A stretch of 64,000 nucleotides of DNA from an uncultured Eubacteriales bacterium. GTDB lineage: Bacteria > Bacillota > Clostridia > Oscillospirales > Oscillospiraceae. Below are positions 61,288 through 64,000 of the stretch, one piece after another. Every line of letters starts with the position of its first letter. Positions within the stretch are counted from its first letter, which is position 1. The DNA lies in assembly GCA_900546915.1 (NCBI GenBank), contig UREY01000010.1, forward strand, positions 5,498-69,497, in the 5' to 3' direction. The notes beneath the pieces were generated by a model. It ran no database searches, was not told where the DNA came from, and was given only the letters and a program-made list of their open reading frames with translations. The position numbers and the translations under genes were made by a program.

Positions 61288-61960
61288 CTTTCCGGGCAGA
61301 CAGGAGACGCTGGCCTTCCTGGACCGGTTTACAGGGAAAAAGCCGTTTGTCAAAGTGGGGATGGAGCTGTACTACGCGGAGGGCCCCGGAATGGTCCGGG
61401 AGATCCGGGAGCGGGGGCACAGGATCTTTTTGGATTTGAAGCTCCATGACATCCCCAACACGGTGAAAAAAGCCATGGCCGTGTTGAGCCGTCTCGAGGT
61501 AGACCTGGTGAACCTCCATGCGGCCGGAACCAAGGCGATGATGGAGGCGGCTCTGGAGGGATTGACCCGGCCTGACGGCACCCGGCCTCTGCTCATTGCC
61601 GTTACGCAGCTGACCTCTACCGATCAGCAGCGGATGGAGCGGGAGCTGCTGATCGAGCGGCCGCTGCCGGAGGTGGTGCTGCACTATGCCGGACTGGCCC
61701 GGGAGGCCGGATTGGACGGCGTGGTCTGCTCGCCTCTGGAGGCAAAGGCGGTCCATGAAGCCTGCGGTCGGGACTTTCTCACGGTGACGCCCGGCGTGCG
61801 CTTTGCCGGCGGAGAGGTTGGAGATCAGGTTCGGGTCACAACCCCGGCCCTGGCCCGGCAAATCGGCTCGGATTACATTGTCGTCGGCCGTCCCATTACC
61901 CAGGCGGCGGACCCGGTTGCCGCTTATGAACGGTGCCTGGCGGAATTTTTAGGAGACTAA
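61259..61960 (+). CDS. pyrF: Orotidine 5'-phosphate decarboxylase
   Basis: 233 residues. [10 protein letters not shown], the catalytic [14 protein letters not shown] and the phosphate-binding [15 protein letters not shown] / YIVVGRPIT are intact. ATG at 61259 has AGGAGG eight bases upstream. Final step, OMP to UMP. Confidence 0.95.
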   Translation: MGKDVIVACDFPGRQETLAFLDRFTGKKPFVKVGMELYYAEGPGMVREIRERGHRIFLDLKLHDIPNTVKKAMAVLSRLEVDLVNLHAAGTKAMMEAALEGLTRPDGTRPLLIAVTQLTSTDQQRMERELLIERPLPEVVLHYAGLAREAGLDGVVCSPLEAKAVHEACGRDFLTVTPGVRFAGGEVGDQVRVTTPALARQIGSDYIVVGRPITQAADPVAAYERCLAEFLGD

Positions 61961-61985
61961 GTAAAAAAATGAACAGGAGGATAAG

Positions 61986-62630
61986 ATGGAGCGTTCTGTA
62001 CAAATTGCCAAGGGCCTGCTGAAAATTCAGGCGGTCTTTTTCCGGCCCGATGCGCCCTTCACCTGGGCTTCCGGCATCAAAAGTCCGGTGTACTGTGACA
62101 ACCGGCTGACTCTGACGGATGTTTCGGTTCGCAGCGATGTGGAGGAGGGGTTGGCCGGGCTGATCCGGGAGCACTACCCGGAGGCGGAGGTCCTGATGGG
62201 GACCTCTACGGCGGGCATCGCCCATGCCGCCATTACCGGCCATCTTCTGGGCCTGCCCATGGGGTATGTCCGCAGCGGCGCCAAGGATCATGGAAGAAAG
62301 AACCAAATTGAGGGCAGGCTTCTGCCTGGACAGAAGGTGGTGGTGGTGGAGGATCTGATTTCCACCGGCGGCAGCGTTCTGGAAGTGGTTCACGTCCTGC
62401 GGGAGGCCGGCGCGCAGGTCCTCGGTGTCGTGAGCATCTTCACCTATGGGATGAAGAAGGGTTTGGTCCGCCTGGCGGAGGCCGGCGTAAAAAATATCAG
62501 CCTCACCAACTTCGATGAGATTGCCCGGGTGGCAGCGGAGGAGGGGTACATTCAACCGGAGGATGTGGCCCGCCTGTTGGCGTTCCGGGATTGTCCCGAG
62601 GATGAGAGCTGGATTGGAGGTACGAAATGA
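61986..62630 (+). CDS. pyrE: Orotate phosphoribosyltransferase
   Basis: 214 residues. The start region [17 protein letters not shown] is typical, and the PRPP loop [13 protein letters not shown] is intact. It makes OMP from orotate. AGGAGG precedes the ATG; the stop overlaps the pyrB start. Confidence 0.95.
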   Translation: MERSVQIAKGLLKIQAVFFRPDAPFTWASGIKSPVYCDNRLTLTDVSVRSDVEEGLAGLIREHYPEAEVLMGTSTAGIAHAAITGHLLGLPMGYVRSGAKDHGRKNQIEGRLLPGQKVVVVEDLISTGGSVLEVVHVLREAGAQVLGVVSIFTYGMKKGLVRLAEAGVKNISLTNFDEIARVAAEEGYIQPEDVARLLAFRDCPEDESWIGGTK

Positions 62631-63535
62631 GAAGCATTATCAACATTTTGGATCTGACGGTGGAGGAGCTGGACGAGCTCATTGCCACAGCCAACGACAT
62701 CATTGCCAACCCCAAAAAGTACAGCGAAAAATGCCGGGGGTTGAAACTGGCTACCCTGTTTTTTGAGCCTTCTACCCGAACCAGGCTCAGCTTTGAAGCG
62801 GCCATGTATGAGCTGGGCGGGAACGTGCTGGGCTTTTCTGAAGCGCAAAGCAGCTCCGCCGCCAAGGGCGAGAGTGTGGCGGACACGGCGAAGACGGTTT
62901 CGTGCTATGCGGATATCATCGCCATGCGCCATCCCAAGGAGGGAGCTCCGCTGGTGGCGGCCATGAATGCCACGGTTCCGGTGATCAACGCAGGCGACGG
63001 CGGGCACAATCATCCCACCCAAACCTTGGCCGACCTGCTGACCATTTACCGGGAAAAAGGCGGATTTGAGAATCTGACTGTGGGACTGTGCGGAGACTTG
63101 AAATTTGGGCGGACGGTGCACTCTCTGATTGACGCCATGAGCCGGTACGCCGGTGTGAAATTTGTCCTGATTTCCCCGGAGGAGCTGAAGGTTCCCAGCT
63201 ATGTCAAGCAGGGGATGAAGGACAAGGGGATCCCCTACGTCCAGACCACGGATCTGGAGTCGGTGATGCCGGAGCTGGATATTTTATACATGACCCGTGT
63301 CCAGCGGGAACGGTTTTTCAATGAGGAGGACTATCTTCGCCTGAAGGACAGCTACATTTTGACGCCGGAAAAGCTGACAAACGCCAAGCAGGACCTGGCA
63401 ATTTTGCACCCGCTGCCCCGGGTCAATGAGATTGCGGTGGCCATTGACGCAGACCCCAGAGCTTGCTATTTCAAGCAGGTTTTAAACGGAAAATATATGC
63501 GCATGGCTCTGATTTTGAAGCTGTTGGAGGTGTAA
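62627..63535 (+). CDS. pyrB: Aspartate carbamoyltransferase catalytic subunit
   Basis: 302 residues. The carbamoyl phosphate motif [26 protein letters not shown] and [11 protein letters not shown] are all present. Step two of UMP synthesis. Paired with pyrI, so it forms a class B-type allosteric holoenzyme. Confidence 0.96.
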   Translation: MRSIINILDLTVEELDELIATANDIIANPKKYSEKCRGLKLATLFFEPSTRTRLSFEAAMYELGGNVLGFSEAQSSSAAKGESVADTAKTVSCYADIIAMRHPKEGAPLVAAMNATVPVINAGDGGHNHPTQTLADLLTIYREKGGFENLTVGLCGDLKFGRTVHSLIDAMSRYAGVKFVLISPEELKVPSYVKQGMKDKGIPYVQTTDLESVMPELDILYMTRVQRERFFNEEDYLRLKDSYILTPEKLTNAKQDLAILHPLPRVNEIAVAIDADPRACYFKQVLNGKYMRMALILKLLEV

Positions 63536-63537
63536 GT

Positions 63538-63954
63538 ATGAACATTGATTCCATTAAAGACGGGATTGTCATCGATCACATTACGGCCGGAAAAGGGATG
63601 GAGCTCTACCGGCTTTTGAAGCTGGACCAGCTGGATTGCTCTGTGGCGCTCATCAAAAACGCCGTCAGTCAGAAAATGGGGAAAAAGGATATCCTGAAAA
63701 TTGACACAGATTTTCATGTGGATATGGATATTTTGGGCTATGTGGACCCTGGTGTCACTGTGGCGATCATCCGAGACGGCGTGATTGTCAAAAAATTGCA
63801 GCTGACCCTGCCGGAGCAGCTGACCAATGTAATTTTCTGTAAAAATCCCCGCTGTATTTCCTCAACGGAGCAAGAGCTGCCCCATGTATTCCGCCTCACC
63901 GACCCCAAAACCCGGACTTACCGGTGCCTGTACTGCGAGACCAAAGCAAAGTGA
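63538..63954 (+). CDS. pyrI: Aspartate carbamoyltransferase regulatory subunit
   Basis: 138 residues. The N-terminal nucleotide-binding domain has IKDGIVIDHITAGKGMELYRLL. The C-terminal zinc domain has four Cys in CKNPRC and YRCLYCE. Binds CTP/ATP to regulate PyrB. It starts three bases after pyrB. Confidence 0.95.
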   Translation: MNIDSIKDGIVIDHITAGKGMELYRLLKLDQLDCSVALIKNAVSQKMGKKDILKIDTDFHVDMDILGYVDPGVTVAIIRDGVIVKKLQLTLPEQLTNVIFCKNPRCISSTEQELPHVFRLTDPKTRTYRCLYCETKAK

Positions 63955-63960
63955 GCATAC

Positions 63961-63995
63961 AAAAACGCCGCCTCTCCACCGGAGGCGGCGTTTTT
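63961..63995 (+). terminator. Terminator of the pyrimidine operon
   Basis: AAAAACGCCGCCTC pairs with GAGGCGGCG and is followed by TTTTT. The poly-A 5' side makes it potentially bidirectional. Confidence 0.92.
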
Positions 63996-64000
63996 GTCGG

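Overview
The window looks like chromosomal DNA of an anaerobic, Gram-positive Clostridia bacterium, most likely an Oscillospiraceae-type gut commensal. The grounds are a GC-rich host background, Firmicute-style promoters and strong Shine-Dalgarno sites, ATGA-overlapping operons, a lactocepin-type giant subtilase, an S-layer-homology anchor, a DUF3793 protein, a cobalamin-riboswitch ECF transporter and a pyrK/pyrD-type pyrimidine operon. The genus is inference.

Layout. 1-3.7 kb: the start of a histidine kinase gene and its OmpR-type response regulator, which carries an in-frame UGA near its end; a DtxR/MntR-like repressor; a DUF3793 protein behind a promoter with a palindromic operator; and an ArsR-like regulator. 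3.8-12.9 kb: a two-gene unit in which a secreted cohesin-like/SLH protein is followed by a 2554-residue secreted subtilase with an internal dockerin, a plausible anchor and cargo pair. 12.9-15.0 kb (minus): a ferredoxin-containing aldo/keto reductase and a DUF362 protein. 15.2-27.0 kb: a surface-polysaccharide operon with a UDP-N-acetyl-L-fucosamine pathway (CapE, CapF, CapG), glycosyltransferases, LicD, Wzy-like, Wzx-like and Wzz/CpsC-like proteins, ending against a convergent ZIP transporter. 28.1-32.8 kb: a cobalamin riboswitch, EcfT, a DUF2284 protein and an EcfA-EcfA'-S fusion. 32.9-33.1 kb: tRNA-Leu(CAG).

33.1-53.9 kb: a visibly more AT-rich genomic island between tRNA-Leu and the pyrimidine operon. 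Its left part is the remnant of a mobilizable or conjugative element (MobC, initiator, DnaC-like ATPase, five iteron-like repeats, no relaxase). Its right end is an XRE regulator and a large serine recombinase. The cargo is a type 4 BREX-like defence operon: XRE, a 1005-residue protein of unknown function, BrxP (PAPS-reductase family with ferredoxin and DUF4007-like parts), BrxC, PglZ, a short BrxL, a 65-residue CxxC protein and a cysteine desulfurase. A desulfurase next to a DndC-like enzyme suggests that this BREX carries its own sulfur supply for a DNA modification; that is inference. Imperfect copies of the tRNA-Leu 3' end plus terminator flank the island.

54.0-64.0 kb: one operon for the whole de novo UMP pathway, pyrC-carA-carB-pyrK-pyrD-pyrF-pyrE-pyrB-pyrI, closed by a terminator.
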